A stretch of 64,000 nt of DNA from an uncultured Bacteroidales bacterium (GTDB taxonomy: Bacteria; Bacteroidota; Bacteroidia; Bacteroidales; P3): the NCBI GenBank assembly GCA_900314925.1, contig OMXC01000003.1, forward strand, positions 1 to 64,000, in the 5' to 3' direction. Below are positions 7,701-16,149 of this stretch, one piece after another. Position 1 is the stretch's first letter. Every line of letters starts with the position of its first letter. A program made the position numbers and the translations under genes. The notes beneath the pieces are model-generated. The model was not told the DNA's origin. It did not search any database and was given only the letters and a program-made list of their open reading frames with translations.

Positions 7701-10700
7701 TGTACAACTGGTACAGCGTGAGCACGCTGAAGGCATTGCCGAACTTCTTCATCAGCACCTGCGACAGCGGCAATTTCGTGGCCTGCCTCTATGCCGTGAA
7801 GGGCTGGCTCGCCGCCATGAGCGACGAGGGCGCCGTCAACGGCCTCGAAGCCAAGGTGCAGAGGCTCATAGACCAGACAGACTTCCGCAAGCTGTACAAC
7901 CCCGAGCTCGACGTCTTCAGCATAGGCTACGACACCACCAACTACACGCTGCTGCCATACCACTACAACAACTTCGCCAGCGAGGCGCGCCTGACGTCGT
8001 TCCTCACCATTGCGCAGGGCGACGCGCCCTACAAGCACTGGTTCTGCCTCGACAAGACGCTGGTGCAGTACAAAGGCTACAAAGGCGTGGCGTCGTGGTA
8101 CGGCACCATGTTCGAGTACTTCATGCCGCTCATCTTCCTGCCCACCTTCAAGCACACGCTCATGGACGAGACCTACAGCTTCGCCATCCGCGCCCAGCGT
8201 GCCTTCATGCGCAATGCCGGCGAGGAGAACATGCCGTGGGGCATCAGCGAGACGGCGTACAACGAGCTCGACGACGCGCAGAACTACAAATACCACGCTT
8301 TCGGCGTGCCGTACCTCAAGTTCCAGAACACCACGCCCGACCGCATCGTGCTGTCGCCCTACAGCTCGCTGATGGCCATCGGCGTCGACGACCGCGCCGT
8401 GTACGACAACATGCAGCGTTTCAAGAGGCTCGGGATGTATGACGAATATGGCTTCTACGAAAGCTATGACGACGAAGACCACGTGCCCGTCAAGGCCCAC
8501 TACGCCCACCACCAGGGCATGATACTTGCGTCGCTGGCCAATTACCTCGGCAACCAGTGCCTGCAGCGCTACTTCATGCAGGAACCCGCCATGCGAAGCA
8601 TGGACACCCTGCTCAAGGAAAAGGCCCAGGTGAAGCCGTACATAGACCTCAAGGTGACGCAGTACAAGCGCTACCAGTACAGCAAGGTGCAGACCGAGAG
8701 CGACGCACGTGACTTCGACGGCATCGCCAACGTGCCGGAGATTGGCGTCATCAGCAACGGGCAGTACACCGTCCTGATGAACGACCGCGGCAGCGGCTTC
8801 TCGCGCTACAAGAACACGATGCTCAACCGCTACCGCAAGATCTCCGCCGACCACTACGGCACCTACCTCTATATACGCAACCTGCGTGACGACCACCTGT
8901 GGTGCAACACCTTCGCGCCCCTCGACGTGAAGCCGGAAAGCTACCACGTGAGCTTCGCCAGCGACAAGATCAGCTACCTGCGCGTAGACAACGGCATAGA
9001 GACCAAGACGGAGGTCACGGTGCTCAAAGACCGTAGCGCCGAGCTGCGACGCATCACCTTCACCAACAACTGCGGCCAGGATGTAGACCTTGAGTTGACC
9101 ACCTACGGCGAAGTGCTGCTGGCACCGGCCGAAGAGGATGAGAACCACCGCGTCTTTGCCGGCATGAAGGTGCTGTCGGAGTACGACGCCGAGCACGAGG
9201 CGCTGCTCTTCAACCGCCCCGGAGCCAACGGCAGCCGTAACTACATGCTGCACAGCCTGTGGGTTGATGAGGGCGACAGCCTCGTTGAGTACGAGACCTC
9301 GCGCCTCAAGTTCTTGGGGCGCGGCAACAGCTTGCGCCACGCCGACATCATAGAGAGCCGCCGCACGCTGACGGGCACCGTGGGCACCACCCTCGACCCG
9401 GTGATGAGCATGCGCCGCCGCATGCACATACCGTCGGGCAAGAGCGCCGAGGCCTATATCCTCACCGGCTTCGCCAAAGCCCGCGAGCAGCTGCTGCAGC
9501 TTACGGAGCAATATCACAGCTCCGCCGACATAGAGCACGCCTTCAAGACGTCTTCGGTGTTCAACAACATGCGCAACAGCCTCTCTCTCCTCAAGGGCAG
9601 CCAGATGCGCCTCTACAACAGCATGGCCAAGTATATGGCGCAGACCGCCACGCTCGGCAACGACCGCAACGCCCTGCTGGCGCAGAACACCCTCTCGCAG
9701 AGCGGCCTGTGGCGTTTCGGCATCAGCGGCGACATCGCCATCCTCCTCATGGAGATAGGCAGCATGGAGCACAGCGGCCACGCCAAGGAGATGCTGCGCG
9801 CCTTCGAGTACTACAAGGTGCACGGTTTGCTGCTCGACCTCGTCTTCATCAACGACGCCCCGGAGCGCGAGCGTGAGGGCTTGACGCACTTCATCTACGG
9901 TATGGCCAACACAGAGCACCTCTGGGCCGAGCACAGCGACGCCGGGCGTGTCTATGTGCTCAACGGCAGCGACGTCACCGAGGCCGAGCGCATACTGCTC
10001 CGCACCGTGGCGCGTCTCACCTTCACCACCACCGACGGCATCACCATAGCGCAGCAGCTGCGCCGCCTCGAGGTGGCCAACCAGCACTACCAGGACAAGA
10101 TAGAATACCCGGTGCTCAAGCCCCGCAAGGAGTTCCGCGTGTGGAGCGACCTGAGCTACTATAACCAGTACGGCGGCTTCGACAACGACGGTCGCGACTA
10201 TGTGGTCACCAACACCAACACCCCCATGCCGTGGGTCAATGTCATCGCCAACGAGCACCACTTCGGCTGCGTCGTCAGTTCCACCATGGCGGGCTTCACT
10301 TTCGCCCACAACGCGCAGCAGTTCAAGCTCACGGGCTGGAGCAACGACATCGTGCGCGACAACGCCAGCGAGATGCTCCTCATCAACCGCCGCCAGTTCG
10401 TCCCCGCCACCGCGCGCCACAGCCAGGGCTGGTCGGCCTTCGACGCCGACTACGACACCCTCAGCGTCGCCGTGCGTGTCTTCGTGGCCTGCGACAAAGC
10501 TGAGAAGTACTACCAGATACGCGTCGCCAACAAGGGCGCCGAGCCGCAGGATGTGCAGCTCGACATGGTCTACAAGCTCGTCCTCGGCATGAGCGAGGAG
10601 CAGACGGCCCGCTACCTGCACTCCGAGTGGGACGAGGCCTCCAACAGCCTCCGTGTGCGTAACGTCTATCACCCCATCTACCACGACCAGGTCGTCAGCC

Positions 10701-12370
10701 TGACGGCCACCGAGCCCCTGACCGACGTCAGCCTCAACTATCCCAACCGCAAGCGCCTCGGCCTCACCCTCAACGTTCCGGCACAGGGCGAGAAGGTGCT
10801 GGCCTTCGTCATCTCGGCCGGCAGCATGGACGCCGTCGCCAACGCACATGTGCCGTCGCTGGAGTCCATCAACCAGGAGTTCGACCGCGTGGTCGCCTAC
10901 TGGGACGGCCGCCTCTCGGCCATACAGGTGGAGACCCCCGACCCCGCGTTCAACTACATGCTCAACCGCTGGTACCTCTATCAGGTCTACACTTCGCGCC
11001 TCTTCGCCCGCGCCGGCTTCTACCAGGTGGGTGGCGCCACAGGTTTCCGCGACCAGCTCCAGGACGTCATGTCGGTCCTCTACTCCGACCCGGCCTACGC
11101 GCGCCGCCAGATCCTCGACCACGCGGCACACCAGTTCGCCGAGGGCGACGTCCTCCACTGGTGGCACGAGAGCCTGCATCTCGGCGCCCGCACCACATTC
11201 AGCGACGACTACCTCTGGCTCGTCTTCGTGACCCACCAGTATGTCACCGTCACCGGCGACACCTCCATCCTCGCCGAGCAGGTGCCCTTCTGCCAGGCCG
11301 ACCGGCTGCCTGCCGACGTCGCCGAGCGTTGCGTCAACTACAGCGCCGGCAACGAGTCGGCGTCGCTCTACGAGCACCTGCGCCGCTCCGTCAACCGCGC
11401 CATGTCGCGCCGCGGCGTCCACGGCCTGCCGCTCATGGGCTGTGGCGACTGGAACGACGGCATGTCGGCCGTCGGCGTCGAGGGCAAGGGCGAGAGCGTA
11501 TGGGTCGCCTTCTTCCTGGCCGACCTGCTGCCCAAGATGGAGCAGCTGACGCAGCTCATGCCCGATGCCGACCTCGCCTGGTGCGAGGAGCTCTCCGCAT
11601 ACCGCCGCCAGCTCGTCGACGCCGTGCAGCACTCCGCCTGGGACGGCGCCTGGTTCCTCCGCGCCTACTACGACAACGGCGACCCCATGGGCTCGCGCAA
11701 CAACACCGAATGCCAGATAGACCTCATCTCGCAGGCCTGGTCCATACTCACCGACGTGGCCACCCCCGAGCAGAAGGCCTCCGTCTTCCGCGAGACCGAC
11801 AACCGCCTCGTCAACCGCGAGCACGAGATTATACAGCTCCTCACCCCGGCCTTCCATGACTCGCAGCCCTCGCCGGGCTACATCATGAACTACCCCGTCG
11901 GCGTGCGCGAGAACGGCGGCCAGTACACACACGGCGCCATGTGGTACATCATGGCGCAGCTCAAGGAAGGCCGTCTCGACATCGCCTACTACCTCTACTC
12001 GCTCATCAACCCCATCCACCGCACACAGACCCTCGCCGACGTGCTCAAATACAAGGTTGAGCCCTACTGCATCGCCGCCGACATCTACAGCAACCCGCAG
12101 CATCCAGGGCGCGGCGGCTGGACCTGGTACACAGGCTCCGCCTCCTGGGCCTACAAGACCGGCATCGAGAACATACTCGGTCTCCGCAAGCAGGGCGACA
12201 CCATCGTCGTCGACCCGCACGTGCCCTCCGAGTGGCCCTCCTTCTCCGTCAGCTACCGCTACGGCAAGTCGCTCTATGTCATACACTACGGGCGCAAGGC
12301 CGCCCACAATGCGCCGCTCGCCACCTTCAGCTTGGTCGACGACGGCCAGACCCACGAAATCAACATCTGA
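4784..12370 (+). CDS. Cyclic beta-1,2-glucan synthase-like protein (GT84, GH189-like, GH94)
   Basis: A 2,528-residue membrane protein. N-terminal soluble region, membrane segments at about 270-325, a glycosyltransferase domain with a DTD motif (Asp505, Asp507 in VITLDTDTELV), more membrane segments at about 700-870, a central glucoamylase-like domain (about 900-1270; DSGNFVACLY, HYAHHQGMILAS), and a C-terminal GH94 phosphorylase-type domain (about 1770-2510) with GGATGFRDQLQD, EGDVLHWWHE and the catalytic-region motif GDWNDGMSAVG (Asp2222, Asp2225). This is the domain order of Cgs/NdvB, which makes cyclic beta-1,2-glucans from UDP-glucose at the inner membrane. I use ATG 4784, not the earlier in-frame ATG at 4703, because the promoter lies between them. 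Residues 60-72 (ESGRWKVED) come from a 7-nt repeat array at 4964-4993. Product identity beyond the family is inference. Confidence 0.9.
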   Translation: MKSVYKIFRQSVKDVTKYYMLLVEETRSERLVGSTNEWVLDNYYMISEQEKVLKNELKGVESGRWKVEDKRVEMLWDLLEGYLKKCHHQIDKALMFRYLAQVQQRQKDYLSYPEVTALLPLVKTILISELAELCRTLKATKAYHYKPTDKSQADMAHLDEAARQNLQMMNIFNSLKKMTKLPMAELIDAVSFSERMLKGEKAGMYDQMQDKTKEDYRAMVVRRVKKGERRKAGASEYEFVKQLVAKADENGEHVGWQLFPPKAWNARAHVYIWIVTLASLALALVFAVGGTWGRGMGWLTAVLAALLWVPMSQVVIDLFNWLLGKLHKPRGTFKLKFKDGLIPSEYATMVIMPTILKNRVKTEELLEQLEVYYLSNINRGEGRDSFSNASGQNLYYTLIGDAAAYKEADAPWDDEVVEAGLAKVKELNEKYGAPIFNFVYRRRAWSEGERTWLGHERKRGAILHFNDLLLGQTSDAERAARFRCETVSAWREGTVPDIQFVITLDTDTELVLYSAQKLIGAMAHPLNRARLSADGRRVDGGYGIMQPRVNVDVEVTNKSRYAQLFAGLGGLDVYTTASFELYQDIFNEGSFCGKGIYDLRVFQQVLKGAFPQNLILSHDLLEGCHIRCGLINDVELFDDNPSNYIDDAKRHHRWTRGDWQIVSWLMPHVRNERGERVKNQVNAIGRWKIFDNLRRSVLSLTLMVLLFVGFSGLTDIHPAWFLLAALVAVASPIVFFIVGQLTKLPRFGKRYRYYMTLMRGFTVIVYRSLVQFALLPKEAWMYTDAAVRACWRMWVSKHDLLAWITSDEAAKSTKGTLDDYLKKFWFNYVASAILVALVVLSGLGAAALVAALFCVVMWCGAPFMMYRLGLKFPQDKKHLTEKETEEVRRLAQDTWHFFDSLIAEENNWLIPDNYQLNREQKTDYKTSPTNIGYSLTAMISAAELGFISRKEAVSRVEHIIDTVTRLDKWNGHLYNWYSVSTLKALPNFFISTCDSGNFVACLYAVKGWLAAMSDEGAVNGLEAKVQRLIDQTDFRKLYNPELDVFSIGYDTTNYTLLPYHYNNFASEARLTSFLTIAQGDAPYKHWFCLDKTLVQYKGYKGVASWYGTMFEYFMPLIFLPTFKHTLMDETYSFAIRAQRAFMRNAGEENMPWGISETAYNELDDAQNYKYHAFGVPYLKFQNTTPDRIVLSPYSSLMAIGVDDRAVYDNMQRFKRLGMYDEYGFYESYDDEDHVPVKAHYAHHQGMILASLANYLGNQCLQRYFMQEPAMRSMDTLLKEKAQVKPYIDLKVTQYKRYQYSKVQTESDARDFDGIANVPEIGVISNGQYTVLMNDRGSGFSRYKNTMLNRYRKISADHYGTYLYIRNLRDDHLWCNTFAPLDVKPESYHVSFASDKISYLRVDNGIETKTEVTVLKDRSAELRRITFTNNCGQDVDLELTTYGEVLLAPAEEDENHRVFAGMKVLSEYDAEHEALLFNRPGANGSRNYMLHSLWVDEGDSLVEYETSRLKFLGRGNSLRHADIIESRRTLTGTVGTTLDPVMSMRRRMHIPSGKSAEAYILTGFAKAREQLLQLTEQYHSSADIEHAFKTSSVFNNMRNSLSLLKGSQMRLYNSMAKYMAQTATLGNDRNALLAQNTLSQSGLWRFGISGDIAILLMEIGSMEHSGHAKEMLRAFEYYKVHGLLLDLVFINDAPEREREGLTHFIYGMANTEHLWAEHSDAGRVYVLNGSDVTEAERILLRTVARLTFTTTDGITIAQQLRRLEVANQHYQDKIEYPVLKPRKEFRVWSDLSYYNQYGGFDNDGRDYVVTNTNTPMPWVNVIANEHHFGCVVSSTMAGFTFAHNAQQFKLTGWSNDIVRDNASEMLLINRRQFVPATARHSQGWSAFDADYDTLSVAVRVFVACDKAEKYYQIRVANKGAEPQDVQLDMVYKLVLGMSEEQTARYLHSEWDEASNSLRVRNVYHPIYHDQVVSLTATEPLTDVSLNYPNRKRLGLTLNVPAQGEKVLAFVISAGSMDAVANAHVPSLESINQEFDRVVAYWDGRLSAIQVETPDPAFNYMLNRWYLYQVYTSRLFARAGFYQVGGATGFRDQLQDVMSVLYSDPAYARRQILDHAAHQFAEGDVLHWWHESLHLGARTTFSDDYLWLVFVTHQYVTVTGDTSILAEQVPFCQADRLPADVAERCVNYSAGNESASLYEHLRRSVNRAMSRRGVHGLPLMGCGDWNDGMSAVGVEGKGESVWVAFFLADLLPKMEQLTQLMPDADLAWCEELSAYRRQLVDAVQHSAWDGAWFLRAYYDNGDPMGSRNNTECQIDLISQAWSILTDVATPEQKASVFRETDNRLVNREHEIIQLLTPAFHDSQPSPGYIMNYPVGVRENGGQYTHGAMWYIMAQLKEGRLDIAYYLYSLINPIHRTQTLADVLKYKVEPYCIAADIYSNPQHPGRGGWTWYTGSASWAYKTGIENILGLRKQGDTIVVDPHVPSEWPSFSVSYRYGKSLYVIHYGRKAAHNAPLATFSLVDDGQTHEINI

Positions 12371-12687
12371 TGTACGACGTCAAGATTACCGCTATACGCT
12401 GCGCCGACTACCGCGACCTGCAGGCGCTCTACGAAAACCCCATAGAGCACACCTGCAGCGTCCGCGAAGGGCAGCAGTGGGTAAGCAGGGCGGGGGAGAA
12501 GCCCGACGGCCTCTGCGACAGCGCCTGGGAGACGATGCAGTGGTTCGTCGCCGAGCTCGCCGCCGGGCGCGGCAACTTCTACGACGGCTGGATGCGCAAC
12601 CCCTACAGCGCCCTCATCAGCTGCAACGACGGCTTCCGCCCCGTCAGTTTTCTGCTCGAACGCATAGACGAAAAAACGCTCGTCTGA
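12370..12687 (+). CDS. TIGR04076 family protein
   Basis: 105 residues whose ATG overlaps the stop of the glucan synthase gene by one base (TGATG), so the two are translationally coupled. The sequence MYDVKITAIR, HTCSVREGQQW, EKPDGLCDSAWETMQ and LISCNDGFRPVSF matches the small TIGR04076 family, which has conserved cysteines and is often found beside oxidoreductase or sugar genes. Three cysteines (HTC, GLC, SC) are conserved-looking. The function of the family is unknown. Tight coupling to the synthase suggests a linked role but does not prove one. Confidence 0.8.
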   Translation: MYDVKITAIRCADYRDLQALYENPIEHTCSVREGQQWVSRAGEKPDGLCDSAWETMQWFVAELAAGRGNFYDGWMRNPYSALISCNDGFRPVSFLLERIDEKTLV

Positions 12688-12764
12688 GCGTTGTCGCAAA
12701 GTGCTGTGTTATAATGCAGTGCGAATGGGCGATTTCTTGAAACCCTTGCAGGCTCTGCAAACCG

Positions 12765-12850
12765 ACGGAGTCCCTTCGGCCCCCCTACGGCCCCCCTTCG
12801 GCCTTCCTTCGGCCATCGTCGCCCGGGATGCGATAGAACGGCCGTACATG
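12765..12850. repeat. GC-rich flank-type repeat (family A flank without core)
   Basis: Repeated units of the form CCCTTCGGCC and CCCTACGGCC occur five or more times, matching the flanks of the family A palindrome but without the TTCTTCAGTAG core. The stretch lies between convergent genes and ends near GGCCGTACATGGGG. Confidence 0.65.
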
Positions 12851-12890
12851 GGGCGTGGATGCGCCGTTGAGGCGCCGTAGGGGCTTGATT

Positions 12891-13859
12891 TTAAGTAAAG
12901 AAAAGGCAGACGCCGGCCACGCTGATGACGGCGCCGACGACCTCGCGGACGGTGACCCGCTGGTGGAAGAGCAGCGCCGCGGGGGCTATGATGAGCACCG
13001 GCGTCAGCGCGAAGAGGGTCTGGGCGATGCCCGTGGAGGTGTACTGCGTGGCCAGCAGCGAGGCGCTCACGCCGATGAAGGGGCCGAACACCGTGGCGCC
13101 CAGCAGGCACCACATGGCCTTGCGGTCGTGCACGGCGTGGCTCAGCTTCGCCTTCCAGTCGTGGTTGAAGAGCGCCAGCAGCGCGAAGAAGCCCGCCAGG
13201 CCTATCGAGGCGCGTATCATCGTGGCCGCGAAGGGCACGGCCAGGTAGAGCGGCAGGGGCAGGAGGGCGCCCTCCACGGCGGCCTGCTGGCTGGCGCCGG
13301 CGGCGGCGATGGCGGCGTCGTAGTGCTCGAGGCCCACCTTGCTGAGCACCAGCCCGAACCCTTGGCAGATGCCGGCCATGGCGGCGAAGAAGATGCCCTT
13401 GCGCGGCAGGTTGAGGCGGACGCTGTTGTCCTTCTTGGAGAGTATCGACATGGCTATGCCTCCCAGCGTCACCACCATGCCCACGATGGCCAGCGGCCGC
13501 ATCTGCTCGCCCAGCAGGAGGCGTCCTGTCAGTGCCGCCGTGGGGGCCGAGAGGGTCATGAAGAGCTGCCCGAAGCGCGAGCCGATGTATATGTAGCCCT
13601 GCATTAGGCAGTAGTCGCCGATGACGTAGCCCACCACGCCGCTCAGCACCAGCCACAGCCACGTCTGGCCGTCGGCGTAGCGCGGGTAGGGGGCGCCCAT
13701 CGTCAGCCACAGGGTCATCGCCAGCAGCGCCAGCGACATGGTCATGCGCACCGTGTTCAGCGGCAGCGAGCCCATGCGCTTCGACGCCACCTCGGCAAAC
13801 AAAGCAGTGGCGGTCCACGAGACCGCCACGAACAATGCTATGATTTCTCCAATATACAT
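12891..13859 (-). CDS. EamA/DMT-superfamily transporter
   Basis: 322 residues, almost entirely hydrophobic, with about ten predicted membrane helices arranged as two repeats of five, the layout of EamA (drug/metabolite transporter) proteins. It starts MYIGEIIALFVAVSWTATAL; the end of the first repeat carries LLLGEQMRPLAIVGMVVTLG, and the second repeat ends LLFHQRVTVREVVGAVIS, both typical EamA positions. It most likely exports a metabolite across the inner membrane; the substrate cannot be told. Single gene; the adjacent flavin-reductase-like gene lies downstream in the same direction. Confidence 0.88.
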   Translation of the reverse strand: MYIGEIIALFVAVSWTATALFAEVASKRMGSLPLNTVRMTMSLALLAMTLWLTMGAPYPRYADGQTWLWLVLSGVVGYVIGDYCLMQGYIYIGSRFGQLFMTLSAPTAALTGRLLLGEQMRPLAIVGMVVTLGGIAMSILSKKDNSVRLNLPRKGIFFAAMAGICQGFGLVLSKVGLEHYDAAIAAAGASQQAAVEGALLPLPLYLAVPFAATMIRASIGLAGFFALLALFNHDWKAKLSHAVHDRKAMWCLLGATVFGPFIGVSASLLATQYTSTGIAQTLFALTPVLIIAPAALLFHQRVTVREVVGAVISVAGVCLFFT

Positions 13860-13955
13860 GTGTGAAGTTGGTGGTGGGTGAAGTGTAGCGGCCAGAGGGT
13901 TGGTGTATGGCTGTCAGGTGCTGCCAGCTGCCGACTGCCCACTACCGGCTACCCG

Positions 13956-14651
13956 CTATTTCAGCTTCATGCCGCTGTTCCAGGCCTTGCCCACGCTGTC
14001 GGCGAGGGTGAAGTAGTTGAGGCTCGAGCCGTCCCACACCAGCGGGTTCAGCTTCTTGATGTCGATTTTGCCGTCGGTGAGGATGGCAGGGTCGGCCACG
14101 GCGTTGACGATTTCGCCCACGACGAAGGCGCCGTCGTTCTCACGCTCGATGAGCTCCACCACCTTGCACTCCATGGCCAGTGGGTACTCATTGATGACGG
14201 GGGCGTTGACGTTCTGGCTCTTGGTGCAGTGGAAGCCCACGTGGGCCACCTTGTCCTTCACGTCGCGGCCGCTGGCGATGCCGAAGTAGTCGCTCTCGGC
14301 CACCGTGCGGGCGTCGGCGAAGCTGAGGGTGAAGGCCTTGTTGAGGCGGATGTTCTCGGTGGTCTTGTGGCTGCTGAGCTGGAAGCAGACCTGGTTGCCC
14401 TCGTACTGGCCACCCCAGGCGGCCATCATCACGTCGGGGTTGCCCTCGGCGTCGTAGGTGGCAATCATCAGCGCCGGCTGCGGCGTTACGTACAGTTTGG
14501 CGCCCATGTTGACGCGCTCGTTCACATTCTTGAATTCCATAGTGGTGATGTTGTTTTCAGTTTGTTCTTCGTTGGTGTTGTTCTCCTGTTTGGTGCCGCA
14601 GGCGGCGAAGAGCACGGCCGCCGCAGCCAGGGTGAGAATGGTTTGTTTCAT
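13956..14651 (-). CDS. Flavin reductase-like (FMN-binding split barrel) lipoprotein
   Basis: 231 residues. A lipoprotein signal (MKQTILTLAAAAVLFAAC) puts the lipidated cysteine at about 18, followed by a polar linker. The body is a flavin reductase-like split-barrel domain: LYVTPQPALMIATYDAEGNP, DVMMAAWGG, FTLSFADARTV, SDYFGIASGRDVKDK and AVADPAILTDGKIDI are the expected segments of the FMN-binding DIM6/NTAB-type family. These proteins are usually cytoplasmic, so export and lipidation are notable. The start at 14651 fits the promoter at 14675-14705; a longer frame running to 14906 would cross the divergent RNA gene and is rejected. Reductase activity is inferred from the fold only. Confidence 0.85.
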   Translation of the reverse strand: MKQTILTLAAAAVLFAACGTKQENNTNEEQTENNITTMEFKNVNERVNMGAKLYVTPQPALMIATYDAEGNPDVMMAAWGGQYEGNQVCFQLSSHKTTENIRLNKAFTLSFADARTVAESDYFGIASGRDVKDKVAHVGFHCTKSQNVNAPVINEYPLAMECKVVELIERENDGAFVVGEIVNAVADPAILTDGKIDIKKLNPLVWDGSSLNYFTLADSVGKAWNSGMKLK

Positions 14652-14674
14652 CTGTTGTATCTTTTTTCGGGCTG

Positions 14675-14705
14675 CAAAAATACGACAATTCCGCGAACTG
14701 GCAAA
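14675..14705 (-). promoter_or_regulatory. Promoter of the flavin reductase-like gene
   Basis: On the minus strand TTTG (14705-14702) and TATTTTTG (14682-14675) are 19 nt apart. It lies back to back with the plus-strand promoter at 14711-14742. Confidence 0.8.
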
Positions 14706-14710
14706 ATAAA

Positions 14711-14742
14711 TTTGGCCGCGTCGGAAAAAGTGCGTATCTTTG
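14711..14742 (+). promoter_or_regulatory. Promoter of the candidate 6S-like RNA
   Basis: TTTG at 14711-14714 and TATCTTTG at 14735-14742 with a 20-nt spacer. Its -33 box is only 5 nt from the -33 box of the divergent promoter. No gene start follows for 270 nt, but a strongly structured RNA does. Confidence 0.8.
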
Positions 14743-14748
14743 CATCCG

Positions 14749-14940
14749 ATTTCGGAAGGAAATCGTCGAAGCGTTATATCTTCGTCTTGCAGTTGAAAAC
14801 CTGAGAAACTTTCAATTGTTACGCAAGCAAGAGTATAATGGCTTCGCGCGTATAGCGTGGGCTGTTTACTATTTCTCGTAACAAGGTATATTCTCAGGAC
14901 CCTCAACTGAAGAAGTGGTGTACGGTACCACGCTTCTTTA
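14749..14940 (+). ncRNA. Candidate 6S-like structured RNA (Bacteroidales-1/6S type)
   Basis: About 190 nt follow a good promoter and fold into one long, repeatedly interrupted hairpin. Nested helices read from sequence are AGTTGA 14791-14796 with TCAACT 14903-14908, CCTGAGAA 14800-14807 with TTCTCAGG 14891-14898, TTGTTACG 14816-14823 with CGTAACAA 14877-14884, and an apical GCTTCGC/GCGTGGGC helix at 14841-14862. Large facing loops of 17 and 14 nt separate the last two. A second hairpin, AAGAAGTGGT with ACCACGCTTCTT, lies at 14910-14938 and may end transcription. Length and rod shape with a central bubble match 6S RNA, which binds housekeeping RNA polymerase. The alternative is a long leader of the 15013 gene. 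Confidence 0.6.
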
Positions 14941-15012
14941 ATGGAAACACTTATCGGGGTACGGGTAAATATTAAAACTGAAGAGCCAACAGTATAACAT
15001 GGTCACTACAAA

Positions 15013-15525
15013 ATGAAGAAACTGGTGTTTGTATTATCCGGCGTTGCCTTCGCGATTTGCGCCAATGCACAAGACACCGTTGCGTTGAAGAACGGTGAAA
15101 AACTCTATGTCAAAGTTGTGGCAAACAAGGAAGCGTCTATTATGTTCACCTACCCTGGCGAAGAGTTACAAAACGAAAAAAGCAAACGCGAAATCAGTTA
15201 CATTGTTTACGCGTCGGGGCGTAAAGAAGAAATCCATTATGGGCTTGATTTACCTATAATCAACGGAGAAGATGATTGGGAAAAGGTCATTGAAACCTAT
15301 GTCGAAGCAGATGTTGCAGGATTGACGCGTGTACAAGAATTGAAAGCGAAATCAGGTTGGGGTGGAGCAGCTGGTTCCAACCTTGGCTATAAGAACTGCA
15401 TAAAGAAACTGAAGAAGAAAGCCGCGAAACTTGGATGCAGTGTAATATTGATACACGGACAGCCCACAGGTTCCGCTGCTGCACGCGGAGGCAATGTACA
15501 AGTAATAGCAACTGCATATAAGTAA
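15013..15525 (+). CDS. Secreted protein of unknown function
   Basis: 170 residues with a signal peptide ending ICANAQ at residue 20. The mature part begins DTVALKNGEKLYVKVV, a strand pattern seen in small exported beta proteins of Bacteroidales, and ends with a basic helix (NCIKKLKKKAAKLGCSVI) followed by LIHGQPTGSAAARGGNVQ. The last part resembles the conserved ends of small exported proteins in which a Lys-rich helix precedes a Gly/Ala loop. No family name is justified. Base composition is lower in GC than nearby housekeeping genes. It is followed 8 nt later by another unknown gene, so the two are probably cotranscribed. Confidence 0.75.
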   Translation: MKKLVFVLSGVAFAICANAQDTVALKNGEKLYVKVVANKEASIMFTYPGEELQNEKSKREISYIVYASGRKEEIHYGLDLPIINGEDDWEKVIETYVEADVAGLTRVQELKAKSGWGGAAGSNLGYKNCIKKLKKKAAKLGCSVILIHGQPTGSAAARGGNVQVIATAYK

Positions 15526-15533
15526 ATATAAAA

Positions 15534-15977
15534 ATGAATGATATGTATTTTAAGATAAACGACCTTGTCAGGATTAAGGAGCAAGAATACAATCGCATTG
15601 CCAAAGATGTAATTTGGAAAGAGAACGTGTTCCGCATATTGTCATTAAATGAATCAACTGCCAAGTTGTCTGATATAGAAAATGACATTCCGCTTAACTC
15701 GTTAGAACCGATTCCTATAGATGGCGTTGCCGATGCCTCCATTTACTATGAACCTGCCATCGCCGCGGATATCATTTTCCACGGAGAACCGATACCAGTC
15801 CGTCAAAAAAACACATCGTACTATGTGGACGGATTCGATACCGTCCATGTAGATAATCATACTCTAAAAGATGAGTTTCTGGCAATGAACTTTAAATATG
15901 TCCATGAAGTTCAACGCTGGTTACATGAATCCGGAAGTCGTGATGAGCTACGAGTGAATCAAACATTAAAGGTATAA
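15534..15977 (+). CDS. Hypothetical cytoplasmic protein
   Basis: 147 residues, no signal peptide or membrane segment. Starts MNDMYFKINDLVRIKEQEYN. Other visible features are a strand-rich middle and a C-terminal helix (NFKYVHEVQRWLHESGSRDEL). The segment IPVRQKNTSYYVDGFDTV suggests a small globular domain, and KYVHEVQRWLH resembles the ends of phage- or mobile-element-linked small proteins, but I do not recognise a family. The gene is AT-rich compared with the window, overlaps no other gene, and with 15013-15525 may have been acquired. Confidence 0.65.
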   Translation: MNDMYFKINDLVRIKEQEYNRIAKDVIWKENVFRILSLNESTAKLSDIENDIPLNSLEPIPIDGVADASIYYEPAIAADIIFHGEPIPVRQKNTSYYVDGFDTVHVDNHTLKDEFLAMNFKYVHEVQRWLHESGSRDELRVNQTLKV

Positions 15978-16149
15978 GCCATTATATAACCACCGAGCGA
16001 AATACATTGGGGCAGATGAGAGTCTGCCCTTTTATGTTGCACGCGGAAATGGGTGCCGTGGCATGAAATCATACGAAACTAAATTGAACGACAGTCCGAT
16101 GGCTTTCGGAGGTATGATACGAAAATGAAATGGAGCTGTCGCTGGTGAT

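Noticed and set aside
7301..12355. A 1,684-residue open frame on the minus strand across the glucan synthase gene
   Set aside because: It is the antisense shadow of a GC-rich gene with strong third-position bias; it has Val/Ala/Gly-rich composition, no motifs and no start context, while the plus strand encodes recognisable catalytic domains.
14652..14906. N-terminal extension of the flavin-reductase lipoprotein to 14906
   Set aside because: The extension would cross the promoter pair and the structured RNA, and would bury the lipoprotein signal peptide.
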